A DNA stretch of 64,000 bases from Pararheinheimera marina (GCF_042654345.1 NZ_JBHSGB010000010.1:757038-821037), one strand, 5' to 3'. Counted from the first letter of the stretch, positions 26,591 through 37,500 are shown. Made by a program: numbers and translations. The notes: generated by a model not told the origin, from the sequence alone.

Positions 26591-27352
26591 ATGAAAATAG
26601 TGATCACTGCTGCAGCAACAGCCTTGCTGGGCTTAAGTTCTGTCGCGGCTCAGGCTGCAGACAAAGTACTGATCGTGGTGACCAGCCACAGTCAGATGGG
26701 CAACACCGCTGAGCAAACCGGCTATTGGCTGAGTGAAGTGACTCACCCTTATAAGGTACTGACAGATGCCGGATTTAGCGTGGATATTGCCAGTCTGGCA
26801 GGTGGAAAAGCGCCGGCAGACCCTCGCAGCTTGGACAGCAAAGACAGTGTCAATCAATGGTTTGCAGAGAACGCAGTGCATCAGCAAAAGTTAGAACAGA
26901 GCCTGAAGCTGAGTGCTTTAAAGCCAGAAGAGTATGACGCGGTGATCTTTGCTGGTGGGCACGGCACCATGTGGGATTTTCCGAGCGATCAGGTATTGCA
27001 ACAATTTGCCGCAGCACTTTATGAGCGACAAGGGGTGGTGGCCGCGGTTTGTCATGGTCCGGCGGCACTACTGAATATTCGGCTGAGCAGCGGCGATTTG
27101 TTGATTAAAGGCAAAAAACTAACCGGCTTTAGCAATGAAGAAGAGCAAGCAGTCAAACTGGATCAGGTCGTGCCGTTTTCGTTACAGGATGAGCTGACCA
27201 GCCGTGGCGGGCTATACAGCGCGGCCGGCTTGTGGCAATCCAATGTAGTGGTCGATCAGCGGCTGGTCACCGGGCAAAACCCACAATCTGCCGAAGCCGT
27301 CGGGCATGAGGTCAGCAAACTACTTAAAGCTGCTGCACTGTCATCGAACTAG
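26591..27352 (+). CDS. Exported DJ-1/PfpI-family protein
   Basis: 253 residues from ATG 26591 (AGAGGACA upstream), starting with a signal peptide (hydrophobic 3-18, cut near AQA-AD). The DJ-1/PfpI domain follows, with the GGHGTMWDF motif near 119 and the nucleophile elbow AVCHGPAAL with C154. Relatives are glyoxalase III/Hsp31-type enzymes or chaperones; a periplasmic location is unusual for that role. Divergent from a LysR regulator. Its TAG stop coincides with the TA target of a MITE-like insertion. Confidence 0.82.
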   Translation: MKIVITAAATALLGLSSVAAQAADKVLIVVTSHSQMGNTAEQTGYWLSEVTHPYKVLTDAGFSVDIASLAGGKAPADPRSLDSKDSVNQWFAENAVHQQKLEQSLKLSALKPEEYDAVIFAGGHGTMWDFPSDQVLQQFAAALYERQGVVAAVCHGPAALLNIRLSSGDLLIKGKKLTGFSNEEEQAVKLDQVVPFSLQDELTSRGGLYSAAGLWQSNVVVDQRLVTGQNPQSAEAVGHEVSKLLKAAALSSN

Positions 27353-27618
27353 GGCTTGTTGACGTTTCAGGGTTATTTTTGCAGCAGTCTGGCCGGTTTT
27401 TATGCAAGGCAGTGCGAGTGCAGTGTAGTTATTCTACATAAGCGAGCACTAACGCAGCAGAAAGACCGGCCAGGCGCTGCCCTTCGGGTTCGCTCTGGCG
27501 GCGCCCTGCACTTTGTCACTCGTCGTTCATTTAGAATAACTAAACTTCGCTCCTCGTTTCGCGTTCAGAACGCCGCCAGAGCGAACAAAATTTAATCTCG
27601 AAACGTCAACAAGCCCTA
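27350..27618. mobile_element. MITE-like element with 20 bp terminal inverted repeats
   Basis: The outer 20 bp, CTAGGGCTTGTTGACGTTTC at 27349-27368, is perfectly inverted at 27600-27619. Taking TA at 27350-27351 and 27617-27618 as the target duplication gives a 265 bp body. Inside are perfect inverted arms 27389-27397/27465-27473, 27491-27503/27571-27583 and 27426-27436/27532-27542, so the single strand can fold extensively. There is no transposase; the 79-codon frame inside is not gene-like. A TA duplication would fit an IS630/Tc1-type transposase acting in trans; this is inference. Confidence 0.75.
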
Positions 27619-27691
27619 GATTTAGTGTCATGCAGGTGCAACAGGCTTTACCCATACTGGCAGGGCTTGTTGCATTGCTTGAGAGTTCTCC

Positions 27692-27714
27692 GGGCCTTTA
27701 CAGGCCCTTTTTTT
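27692..27714 (+). terminator. Terminator downstream of the DJ-1 gene and MITE
   Basis: GGGCCT/AGGCCC stem with TTAC loop and seven T residues. It probably ended the DJ-1 transcript before the MITE separated them. The following 27715-27888 holds no gene and should contain the promoter of the next gene. Confidence 0.85.
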
Positions 27715-27888
27715 ATCGACACGGGAGAGCTGCTGACGCCCCCTGGTTTGGGGTGGCTTGTGTTATGGGCTGAACCTCGCAGGAGGTAGTGCGTCTGTCT
27801 CATTCGGTACAGTGGTACTGATTTTTGTCATAAAACCGCCATTTATCCCCGTTAAGCTGACATTACTCGGTTTTGTCACCTGCCAGTT

Positions 27889-30366
27889 ATGCTAAAAGCC
27901 CGTTATCTTCCCGTACTTGTCGCCTTAGTGGTTCTGCTGCTGACCGCCTTATTTTGCGGTTATATCCGTTATGCGGAGCTAAAAAATTCCGAAGTGAAAT
28001 CGGCCGTGATAGCGCAGCAGGTTGGCAACAATCTGGAAGTGTTTTCAGCAGACCGGGTGCGTGCCATGCAGGATTTGATTGGCAGCTGGCCGGTGAACCA
28101 TGTGAATCACGTCGATTGGTTTAATGTGCGCTCCCGTACTTTGGCCCGCATGCTACCTGGTTTTGCCGATATTTTGCTGCTGGATAAGCAGGGTCGCTTA
28201 CTCTGGTCTATCAATAAAGAATTCCGTGAACATACACAGGTCGCTGACTGGCCGCAACTAAAGCAAGACTTACCGGCGCAAGGTGGTGAGGCTAGAGCCT
28301 TGTTTGTGCAGCTACCAGAGAAAAGTTACAACCTGATGATTTGGCCTGTGCTGTCTGAACACGCCACCTATGGTTACATTGCTGCCGTGTTTGATACCCC
28401 AGAAATTCTGACTGTACTGACGGGCGGCTTGGAGCAGGAAGACTTAAGTTTCGCTGTGCTCGACCAGCAGCGACTGGTCAAACAGCACAATGTATTTTTC
28501 AGTGAACGCAGTATCAGTGAACAGCCGCTTGAGTTTGCCGGCCGGCCTTGGGTATTCCGGGTGCAGTCACAGCCTGTAGGCCTGAGCATCAGCGTGCTGG
28601 TGCTGCTGCTTGGTTTGGTTATCGCCTGCATCTCCGCCTGGGTGCTGACGCACTCGTTGGGCAAGCAGCGTTTGCTGGCCAGTCATGAGGCCAAATACCG
28701 CCGTTTAGTGGAAGGCTTACAGGGGCATTTTATTTATCGTGCGTCGCGCGACTGGCAGGTTGAATTTGTCAGCGAAAGTGTCAGCCATATTTTGGGTTAC
28801 CCGGCGGCAGAATTTCAGTTACACCACCTGGATTACATCAGCAAAGCACCGGAAGAGCGTGCTTTAGCGCAGGCGGTGATTGCCCGGGGTAAAACTCCTG
28901 AACCTTATCTGGTGGAATACCAGACACCAGCCGGCGAACGTAAGCTGATTGAATACCGGGATGCGCCGGTGCTGGGTGACCATGGCCAGTTGGTGGCTAT
29001 CGAAGGCATAGGCCGGGACGTGACGGCTGAGCATGCGATGCAGCAGAAAATCCGTTACCAGGCCGACCATGATCAGCTGACGGGGTTATTGAACCGTTAT
29101 GCCTTTAACCGTCAACTGGATCAGTTGCTGAATAAAGGCGCCGATTGCTGCTTGTGTTACATCGATATGGACCAGTTTAAGCTGGTGAATGACAGTTGCG
29201 GTCATCTGGCCGGTGATGAGCTGCTACGCCATATTGCCGGTATTCTGGCGCTGGATTTGGGGGAAAAAGACGTGCTGGCCCGGGTTGGTGGCGACGAGTT
29301 TTGTCTGATTTATTTTGGTTTGTCGCTGGAGCAGGTCGAAGAGCGCCTGCGCAGCCTGCTGCGCCGGATCAGCGAGTACCGTTTTGTCTGGCAGCAGCAT
29401 GTGTTTGAAATTGGTGCCAGCATCGGCGTAATGGCACTCAGTGGCAAAGGCCACAATGCGGTCAGTGTGGTGCAGGCGGTCGACAGTGGCTGCTACCAGG
29501 CCAAAGTGTCAGGCAAAAATCGGTATTTTGTGGTGCATGACAAAACGGAACAACTAAACCACCGCCAGTTTGAGCTGAAGCTGTTGCATACAGTGCAGCA
29601 GGCGTTGGCGCATCAGCAGTTTCAATTGTATTACCAGCAAATTAAACCGCTGGACCCGCAATGCCAGGAGCTGCATTACGAGGTGTTGTTGCGTTTACAA
29701 AGCTCCGAAGGGGAATGGATTAGCCCGGCCATTTTTATTCCGCTGGCAGAGCGTCATGGCCTGATGCAGCAAATTGATGCCTATGTGTTTAACCATGTGA
29801 TGACCGAGCTGGAACGTCAACCACAACACTTGGACCGCTTAACCAAATGCGCTATAAACCTGTCCGGTCTGTCGCTTGGCGATGAGCAGCTGTTGGCGAT
29901 GATTTCACAACGTTTTGCCCGCTCGAAAGTACGACCGGATCAGATTTGCTTTGAGATCACCGAAACCGCTGCGGTCAGTAATATGGCCAGCGCCAGCCGG
30001 TTTATTAACAGCCTGCGGCAAATTGGCTGTCGTTTTTCGCTGGACGATTTTGGTGTTGGTATGTCGTCGTTCAGCTATCTGAAGCATATGAAGGTGGATT
30101 ACGTCAAAATTGACGGCTCTTTTGTCCGCAATATGAAGCTCGATAGCGCTGACCGCGCTATGGTGAAAGCCATTGCCGAAATTGCTCAAAGCCTGGGTAA
30201 AGAGTGTATTGCCGAATTTGTGTCCGACCCTGAATCCGTCTATTGGTTGCAGCAGTTTGGTGTGCGTTATGGCCAGGGCTACAGCCTGCATCAACCTGAA
30301 CCTATGACCCGACTTTGGTTACCAGAACCTGAAATTATCCCGCTGGCGCAGGCAGGAAACTGCTGA
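27889..30366 (+). CDS. Membrane sensor with PAS, GGDEF and EAL domains
   Basis: 825 residues. Order: membrane helix (about 7-27), periplasmic sensor (about 28-225), second helix (about 229-250), PAS domain (about 262-390), GGDEF domain with intact GGDEF at 467-471, and EAL domain from about 570 with the first motif as EVLLR at E598. The later EAL elements INLS, ITET, LDDFG, KIDGSF and QGYS are present, while the loop usually AEGVE reads AEFVS. It probably makes and/or degrades c-di-GMP. It heads a block of envelope proteins and a second GGDEF-EAL protein. Confidence 0.9.
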   Translation: MLKARYLPVLVALVVLLLTALFCGYIRYAELKNSEVKSAVIAQQVGNNLEVFSADRVRAMQDLIGSWPVNHVNHVDWFNVRSRTLARMLPGFADILLLDKQGRLLWSINKEFREHTQVADWPQLKQDLPAQGGEARALFVQLPEKSYNLMIWPVLSEHATYGYIAAVFDTPEILTVLTGGLEQEDLSFAVLDQQRLVKQHNVFFSERSISEQPLEFAGRPWVFRVQSQPVGLSISVLVLLLGLVIACISAWVLTHSLGKQRLLASHEAKYRRLVEGLQGHFIYRASRDWQVEFVSESVSHILGYPAAEFQLHHLDYISKAPEERALAQAVIARGKTPEPYLVEYQTPAGERKLIEYRDAPVLGDHGQLVAIEGIGRDVTAEHAMQQKIRYQADHDQLTGLLNRYAFNRQLDQLLNKGADCCLCYIDMDQFKLVNDSCGHLAGDELLRHIAGILALDLGEKDVLARVGGDEFCLIYFGLSLEQVEERLRSLLRRISEYRFVWQQHVFEIGASIGVMALSGKGHNAVSVVQAVDSGCYQAKVSGKNRYFVVHDKTEQLNHRQFELKLLHTVQQALAHQQFQLYYQQIKPLDPQCQELHYEVLLRLQSSEGEWISPAIFIPLAERHGLMQQIDAYVFNHVMTELERQPQHLDRLTKCAINLSGLSLGDEQLLAMISQRFARSKVRPDQICFEITETAAVSNMASASRFINSLRQIGCRFSLDDFGVGMSSFSYLKHMKVDYVKIDGSFVRNMKLDSADRAMVKAIAEIAQSLGKECIAEFVSDPESVYWLQQFGVRYGQGYSLHQPEPMTRLWLPEPEIIPLAQAGNC

Positions 30367-30478
30367 TTTTCCGCGTTTATTTTTCAGTTCTCTCTGTTTT
30401 TTCGGAGACGGCTGGCTATACTGCGCATCAATTGCTGAATTTTTCATATTTTGATTTTTGCGAAGGGAAAGCTTTCAG

Positions 30479-30892
30479 GTGAGCCGCTTACTGGTCACAG
30501 TTTTGTTGCTGCTTTATTCAGGCGTTAGTCTGGCGCTGGATGTGATTGTGCATCCCGGCGTCGGTATGGCTGAGCTGAATGTCACCCAGTTGCGAAGTAT
30601 TTATTCCATGCGCCAACAAAACTGGCCGGACGGGCAACCGATCCGGGTTTTTGTGTTGCCCGCCAAAAGTGATGTGCATCAGCAGTTCAGTAAACAAAAG
30701 CTGCAGATGTTTCCGTATCAGCTGGATAGGATCTGGCAAAAAATTACCTACTCAGGTTTGGGATCTGCCCCTGTAGTGGTCAATTCCGCTGCACAAATGC
30801 TGGAAATGGTCAGCAATACTACAGGTGCCATAGGATATGTTGAGGAAGCCGATGAAAATTCATCCGTTACTGTGCTGCCTATTCGTCTTTAG
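30479..30892 (+). CDS. Small exported phosphate-binding-like protein
   Basis: 137 residues from GTG 30479, preceded by AAGGGA; the frame runs back to TTG 30458 but the signal peptide begins at the GTG (hydrophobic 2-17, ending SLAL). The rest resembles half of a PstS-type periplasmic binding fold (LRSIYSMRQQNWPDG; TTGAIGYVEE), a form often found beside porins and GGDEF proteins. A -10-like TATACT is at 30417-30422. The next gene starts inside it (40 bp overlap). Ligand unknown. Confidence 0.75.
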   Translation: MSRLLVTVLLLLYSGVSLALDVIVHPGVGMAELNVTQLRSIYSMRQQNWPDGQPIRVFVLPAKSDVHQQFSKQKLQMFPYQLDRIWQKITYSGLGSAPVVVNSAAQMLEMVSNTTGAIGYVEEADENSSVTVLPIRL

Positions 30893-32039
30893 CCTGGCAT
30901 GGCCATGGCAAAGCAACGCACTGGCGGATGAGCCCAGCTGGCACGGCTTTGTCTCGCAGGGGCTGATGCAGGCGAAAGACACCAACTTTGTCAATCTGGA
31001 TGACAAGGTCTCGGCCGAGCTGACCGAAGTTGGCCTGAATGCGTCCTGGACCCTGACTGACGAACTGCGTTTGGCCGGGCAAGTGGTCTATGTCGATGGT
31101 GGCCGCCGTTTTGTGCAGGGCAGCAAGCTGGATTACCTGTTTCTGGACTGGACTGTACACAGCAGCTTTGACTGGCGGCTGGATTTGTTTTTAGGCCGTT
31201 TTAAAAATCAGCACTGGCTGTACTCTGCAACCCGTGATGTGCCTTTCACCCGCAATGCCATTGTGTTGCCGCAATCTGTGTATTTTGATTCCTTCCGCGA
31301 TATCGCGATGGGCAGTGACGGCCTGGCGCTCAAAGCAATTCGCTTAACGGATTACGGCGAGTGGGAACTGAACTGGAGTTATGGCGCTACCAATCTGAGC
31401 AAAGAGCAAAGTCAGTTGCTGCTTAGTACTCTGGCGCAAGGCGATGCAGAGCAGGACTATGTGCATCAGTTGAGCCTGTACTGGCGACCAGCACAAAGTG
31501 GTTGGCAGTGGGGCATTTCGTTGCTGGATTCCGACTTCAGCTACGACAGCGCAGAGCAGGATTATTATTTCGATGGTGGCATTACTGTGCAGCGGGTGAT
31601 GGCCAACTTTCGCTACGCCGCCGAATTCTGGGAACTGTCCGGTGAATGGATGCAGGAACGCATGAGTATTTATGACTTTTTTGCACCGGGTTTCCGTCGG
31701 GGAAGTTTCAGCCAGGGCTGGTACGTGCAGGGCCGTTACCAATGGCTGGACCATAGCTGGCTTAGCCTGACCTACGATAATTTTGACCTGGATAAAGACA
31801 ACCGCAGTGGCAGCAATTTCCCGCTAAGCACCGGCGGGTTAGTTCCTGCTTACTTTGGTTATCAGAACGATCTTAGCCTCGGCCTTAGCATTGACCTGGA
31901 TGATAACCTGCGGCTAATGCTGGAACACCACTGGGTCGATGGCACCGCACGTCTGGCGTATCCGGTATTGCCGGATATTCAGCACAACACAGAAGAGCAC
32001 TGGAAGCTCTGGGCTCTGCAACTGATGTACTGGTTCTGA
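30852..32039 (+). CDS. Outer-membrane beta-barrel (porin-like) protein
   Basis: 395 residues from ATG 30852 (TGAGGAAG ribosome site), with a signal peptide (hydrophobic 6-24, ending ALA). The rest alternates polar and aromatic residues in a beta-barrel pattern and ends in LQLMYWF, with the terminal Phe that outer-membrane barrels use for BAM recognition. It overlaps the small binding protein upstream and is 3 bp from the GGDEF-EAL gene downstream, so the three form one operon. Substrate unknown. Confidence 0.78.
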   Translation: MKIHPLLCCLFVFSLAWPWQSNALADEPSWHGFVSQGLMQAKDTNFVNLDDKVSAELTEVGLNASWTLTDELRLAGQVVYVDGGRRFVQGSKLDYLFLDWTVHSSFDWRLDLFLGRFKNQHWLYSATRDVPFTRNAIVLPQSVYFDSFRDIAMGSDGLALKAIRLTDYGEWELNWSYGATNLSKEQSQLLLSTLAQGDAEQDYVHQLSLYWRPAQSGWQWGISLLDSDFSYDSAEQDYYFDGGITVQRVMANFRYAAEFWELSGEWMQERMSIYDFFAPGFRRGSFSQGWYVQGRYQWLDHSWLSLTYDNFDLDKDNRSGSNFPLSTGGLVPAYFGYQNDLSLGLSIDLDDNLRLMLEHHWVDGTARLAYPVLPDIQHNTEEHWKLWALQLMYWF

Positions 32040-32042
32040 TTG

Positions 32043-34454
32043 ATGAAACCCGCGTTGTCCTTACCGCTGAAATTTCTGCTGCTGACCAGCACTGTGTTGC
32101 TGGTGATGACCTTATTGCATACCGGCCTGAGTTTATTACGGATGGACGCGACCTTTGAACGCCAGCAGCAATTGCGCCGCAATTATGCTGAACAGCAGTT
32201 TATGCAGCAAAACCAGATTGCTGAACAGCAAATCCGTTTGTGGCTGGAGAGCTTTGTCGACTTGATCCAGCTGAACCAACAACATGATTTCGTCAGCTTC
32301 GGCCGTCAACTGGCCGAACAAAGTGCCACTATGCAGCTGCACCTGAATATTGACCAGTTATGGTTGCATGACGCCAATCAGCGAATGCTGTTTGCCAGTC
32401 AGCCCAGCCCGGGTTTATTTGACCCCTTGTTGGTGCAGCAGGTGCTGCGCCAACAAAGCCCGGCCAGTGCCTATTTGTGCAAAGACTACTGTGTGCGTCA
32501 GCTCAGTGTGCCAGTGCTTAATGCCAATGCGGATATAGCGGTGATCAGTGTCAGTACCACCCTGGTCGATATGCTGTCAGCGCTGCATCAAAGCCTGGCG
32601 GCAGATCTGGCACTGATCCGGCTCACGGCGACCGAAGGGGGGCAAAACCGCAAGCTGCTGTCTGGCTCCAACCCCAGGCTGGCCCGTCAATTGCTGCAAA
32701 AGCTGCCGGACGATGTGAATAATCTGCTGCTGCATCAGGGCGTGCAGCTGGAGCAGGATGGCCGTTATTACCTGCTGTCAGCTTTTATGCTGGAAACCAA
32801 AGGGATCTACCTGGCGGTGATTGAAGATGTGACCGACTTTGTCCAGACCGATCAGTACTACCGGACTCAGCTTTGGTGGTCTAGCGCCGCTTTACTGGTG
32901 GCTATGTTGCTGCTGGTGTATCTGATGATGCGGCGCATCAGCCTGCGTTTAAGTAACCTGACCAAAAGCCTGCCGCTGCTGTCACAAAAGCAATACCAGA
33001 AATTCCGCCAACAAAGCCAGAATCGGGATGGCCTGCTGACCGACGAAGTAGATTATCTGCGTGATGCTGCGGTGGATTTGTCGGTCGAACTGGAACAATT
33101 GAACCAGCGCTTGGAACACCATAATCAAGAGCTGGAAAAAGTCGCGATGTATGACTTACTGACCGGCTTGCCGAACCGCAATATGCTGCAATCTCAACTG
33201 GGGTTGCTGCTCAAACAAGCCAGACCTCAGGGCTTTATCTGCCTTTTGTTTGTCGACCTGGATGATTTTAAACGTATTAATGACAGTCTGGGTCATGCCT
33301 TAGGTGATGATTTATTAAAACAGGTGGCAGAGCGGTTGAAATCCGTGCAGGCCGAGCCGCGCTTGTTGTGCCGTTTTGGCGGCGACGAGTTTGTGCTGGT
33401 GCAAAGTCACTGCAAAGAAGCTGATCTGCCATTTCAACTTGCCAGTACCTTATTGCAGCTATTGGAGCCGCCTTTTACCCTGGACGGCCGTGACTTTGTC
33501 ATCACTGCCAGTATTGGCATTGCGCTGACAGACGATGCAGGCTCTGTAGCTGACGACCTGATCCGCCAGGCTGATATTGCCATGTATGCTGCGAAGCAAA
33601 ATGGCGGCAATGGCGCTCAGGCCTATAACCTGGACATGTACCAGCGGGTGCGGCAGCGGGTTGGGCTCGAGCAGGATTTAACCCTGGCATTAGCACAACA
33701 GCAATTCAGTCTGAGTTTTCAGCCACAAATGGAAGTCAGTAGCGGCAAGTTGGTTGGTTTTGAAGCGCTGATCCGCTGGAAACACCCAGAGCGGGGCCAT
33801 GTGCCGCCAGACCACTTTATTCCTGTGCTAGAGCAAAACCGCCAGATCATTCCGCTCGGCTACTGGATTATTGAACGCTGCCTGCAGCTGAGTTTAAGCC
33901 TGCAGTACGCTGGCTGGCATGACTTGCGTATTGCCATCAACTTGTCAGCAGAGCAGTTCAGTGATCCGGAACTCTTCAATCGTCTGACGGCGTTATTGCA
34001 GCAGTATGAAGTGGATGGCCGCTTTATCGAGCTGGAGCTGACGGAGCGCACCCTGGTGCAGGACATTGACTGCATGCTGCAACGCATGCAACAAATTAAA
34101 ACCTTAGGCGTGCATCTGGCGATTGATGATTTTGGTACCGGCTACTCGTCCCTGAACTACCTGAAGCAGATGCCGATGGACAGCATCAAGATAGATAAAA
34201 GCTTTTTATCCGGCATGTTGGAAAACCGGGCGGACGGTCAGATCATTACCTCGATTATTGCCATGATGCATCAGCTGGAATTGCAGGTGGTGGCCGAAGG
34301 GGTGGAAACCACCCAGCAACTGGAGTTTTTACGTCAGCACGGCTGCGATATGGCTCAGGGCTATCTGATTGCCCGGCCTATTCCTCAGACCGAGTTATTG
34401 GGCTATATAGAACAGCACTTCACTCAAGGCGTCTGGCATCCTCAGCAGCCTTAA
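32043..34454 (+). CDS. Membrane sensor with GGDEF and EAL domains
   Basis: 803 residues. Membrane helix (about 8-28), periplasmic sensor region (about 30-275), second helix (about 280-300), linker helix, GGDEF domain with intact GGDEF at 446-450, and EAL domain with canonical EALIRW at E574 plus INLSAEQF, ELTER, DDFGTGYSS, KIDKSF and AEGVE. Both catalytic halves look complete. Transcribed with the porin and binding protein; the sensor may respond to what those proteins import or bind (inference). Confidence 0.92.
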   Translation: MKPALSLPLKFLLLTSTVLLVMTLLHTGLSLLRMDATFERQQQLRRNYAEQQFMQQNQIAEQQIRLWLESFVDLIQLNQQHDFVSFGRQLAEQSATMQLHLNIDQLWLHDANQRMLFASQPSPGLFDPLLVQQVLRQQSPASAYLCKDYCVRQLSVPVLNANADIAVISVSTTLVDMLSALHQSLAADLALIRLTATEGGQNRKLLSGSNPRLARQLLQKLPDDVNNLLLHQGVQLEQDGRYYLLSAFMLETKGIYLAVIEDVTDFVQTDQYYRTQLWWSSAALLVAMLLLVYLMMRRISLRLSNLTKSLPLLSQKQYQKFRQQSQNRDGLLTDEVDYLRDAAVDLSVELEQLNQRLEHHNQELEKVAMYDLLTGLPNRNMLQSQLGLLLKQARPQGFICLLFVDLDDFKRINDSLGHALGDDLLKQVAERLKSVQAEPRLLCRFGGDEFVLVQSHCKEADLPFQLASTLLQLLEPPFTLDGRDFVITASIGIALTDDAGSVADDLIRQADIAMYAAKQNGGNGAQAYNLDMYQRVRQRVGLEQDLTLALAQQQFSLSFQPQMEVSSGKLVGFEALIRWKHPERGHVPPDHFIPVLEQNRQIIPLGYWIIERCLQLSLSLQYAGWHDLRIAINLSAEQFSDPELFNRLTALLQQYEVDGRFIELELTERTLVQDIDCMLQRMQQIKTLGVHLAIDDFGTGYSSLNYLKQMPMDSIKIDKSFLSGMLENRADGQIITSIIAMMHQLELQVVAEGVETTQQLEFLRQHGCDMAQGYLIARPIPQTELLGYIEQHFTQGVWHPQQP

Positions 34455-34470
34455 ATGAGTTAGCCTGAAA

Positions 34471-34500
34471 GAAATAGCCCCGGCAATGCGGGGCTATTTC
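34471..34500. terminator. Hairpin between convergent GGDEF-EAL and PBP-like genes
   Basis: A perfect 11-base inverted repeat GAAATAGCCCC/GGGGCTATTTC around an 8-base loop. T tracts are short on both sides, so it is probably a weak bidirectional terminator. Confidence 0.6.
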
Positions 34501-34517
34501 CGAAGAGCGCATCAGGT

Positions 34518-37500
34518 CTACTGACAAAGCTCCTGCTGCTGCACATAAGGCGTCAGCAGAGGCGCCATGCCTTTTAATACCTGTAGTGGTAATGCCGAGG
34601 TAAAGCTGAAGTTCTCCGCGCTTTTGCCCGGTACAAAAGCGGTCAGGGTGCCAAAGTAGTTGTCGCCGAGGTAAAACACAAAAGTCGCAGTACGACTGAC
34701 TTTGGTGGCTGCCACGGTTTTACCACGAATAACCTGAGTCGCCACTTTGTTATCACCAGTCCCCGTCTTACCGCCGATCGCCATTTCGCTCTGATCCCGG
34801 TTCAGGAAAGAACCCTTCAGACGGCGGGCAGAACCATCAGCCACCACCATCGACAAGGCGTGTTTCAGCGCAGCGGCGACTTCGGCTTTCATCACCCGCT
34901 CTGGTGCAGCCGGCTGGTAACGCAGCTGCGTTTCATAAGGCGTGCCGGCTGCGAAATGCAGCGCATCTACCCGCACTGTCGGCAAGCGCAGACCGCCGTT
35001 TTGAATAATACCTATCAGCTCGGCCAATGCGGCGGGCCGGTCGCCCGAGCTGCCAAGTGCAGTGCCTAAAGACGGCACCAGGAAGTCAAAGGGGTAACCC
35101 AGTTTCTTCCAGCGCTGGTGGATATCCAGGAAGGCTTCAACCTCCAGCATAATTCGCACCCTGGTGTCACGGGCTGACTTGTTGGATGTTTTAAATAACC
35201 AACGATAGACCTGCTGGCGCTGATCTTTGGATTGATCGACGGCGTCCTGGAAACTGGCTTCCGGGTTTTGCTGCAGGTAACTCAGCAACCAGAGCTCCAG
35301 CGGGTGAACCCTGGCAATATAGCCTTGATCCGGCAGGCTGAATTTGCCCGGACCGTATTTGTTGTACAGCTCGTCAATGTCTTTTACGGTCAGGTTTTCT
35401 TCCGGCAGACGTTGCTGCAGGAAGGCACTGAACACAGCAAAATCCGAGTCCGGCAGTAAATACCGGTGCACAGCGGCCAGTCGGTCCGGCGTTTGCTTCA
35501 GGCCTTCAAAAAACATATCCAGCCGTTCTGCTTCGGTTTTCTTCTGGTATTTACGCCAGAAACGCGACAGGAAGGTGGTGCCTTCTTTATCGACAAACTT
35601 ACGCAGGTACTCTTCCCGGCGCGGGTCATTGTCGTTTTTCAGCAATTGCGAACTGCTGCCTGCGGTCTGGTAACTACTGCTGTAGGCGACGATGTCGCGC
35701 ATCAGCCGGACAAAAGGCAGGTTCAGTGATTCCTGCAGCGACTGCAACATAGTCGCCACTTTGGCATCGTCTTTTTTCTGGAAGTTACCAAACACCTGAG
35801 AGCCGCCGCCGGTGAAGAAACGCTCGTTAGGCGAAGCCGAGTAGGTGCGCTGCAAGGCCGCGTCCAGCATTTTGGTTAAATCGCGGTCTGTGGTGTGCGC
35901 CATATACTGAGCAGCCCAGCGGGTCAGCTGGTCATTGGGCGCAATTTCCAGGTTCAGCAGGTTCTCTGGTAATTCTTCAGCAAAGGCATCGTGCAGTTCC
36001 GCAATAATTTCCAGGTAGGTGGTCAGTACCCGTAATTTGGCGGTGGAACCCAGCTCCAGTTTACTTTGCTCGTTTAAATCAAACGGCTGATCGGTATTGT
36101 CGGTTTGCACCCGGACTCTATTGCCTGTTGGGGTGCGTTCAAACAAGGTAAAGCTGTAGGTGATTTGATCCGTGGTACTGGCTGTCAGTAAACGCTCACC
36201 CAACAAGCCAACTTTCTCCGCAAAAGCAGGGGAGGCCAGGTTATTCAGATACTGACTGACTTTTTGCTGCAGTTCATTGTGCAGTGCCACTTTGGCGGTC
36301 AGGTCTAACCGGTCCAGGTCGTACAGCTGCTGGTTCAGCAGATTACCCAGCCGGCCGCGGGCGACGTTAATACCTTTTAATTCCTGTGCGCTGAGCTTTA
36401 AGGTAGGCGCTTTGCCACCTTTAAACACCAGACGCTGGGCAATGGCTGCGTCTGCGACGGCTTTATCCACCACCCGTGCACTGGACAATACTCGCAGGTG
36501 GCTGTCGGTCAGTTGTTCCAGATCGTCATGGCCTTGCAGCAGGTAATAGGATGGGCGACGCTGTGCAATCATCAACGCCAGCGCCTGGCGCAGTGCCAGG
36601 CCTTTCAGCTTGAGGTTTTGCTCAGTGAGCGGTGCTTTAAGCACCTGGTTAAAGCGGTTGAAGTCGGTACCAAACCAGGCCCAGAGCGCGTCGCCGACAC
36701 CATGAACTTCACCAAAACCAGGTGCAGACGACAAGGGGACTGAATTGAGGTAATCCAGAACAATTTCATGCCGGCTTAACGATGTGTCGGAGCCATAGCG
36801 GTAAGCCCGTACTGAGCCTGAGACCATTTGCAGAAACTTGTCGGTAAAATTGCGTGTTAAGCCTTGTGGCGAGTGCCGGTATTTTTCAATTTGAGTAGCC
36901 AAGGTACTACCGCCTGCCGACTGGCCTTCGACATTCAGCACTTTCCCCACCTGAGACACGGCAGCCATGATAAAACGAGGCCAGTCCACGGCAGGGTTGG
37001 CCCGTGGTGGCGATGTCAGTAGTTTACGGTTTTCAATAAATAGCAGGCTGTCGCGCACCAACGCCGGCACATCTGCCGGTTGTTGATAGACGCGCTGTGG
37101 GTGAGCGAAGGAAAACAGCTGCTCGTTGCGGCAATCGCCAATCAATAAACCGGCCTGAGCTTTTTCACGGTAAGGCGGGAAGAACCCTAACTGACTGTAA
37201 AACTGCATTTCGGCAGAAAACTGAGCCTGACGCTCAACCACAAAATTATTTTGGGTCAGGCGTGGCAAGAATTTGGGCAATTTGGAATAACCAAGGCGAT
37301 GGTCAAAAGGACCAGATACCGGATAAATCACCTGATCGGTCGGGCCGTCCTTTAGCTGATAGGTCAGCTTCTTCGCGTATTTGGTAATTTCGGTGGACTG
37401 ATAATGCGCAGTATGCAGCTCGTAAGCGACCAGTGCTGCTGCCGATAACAACAGCAATAAAAACAGCCAGGGCAACAGACTTTTGCGCTTACGCACTGGC

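Noticed and set aside
27356..27595. 79-codon frame inside the MITE
   Set aside because: No ribosome site, low-complexity composition from the inverted repeats, no familiar protein.
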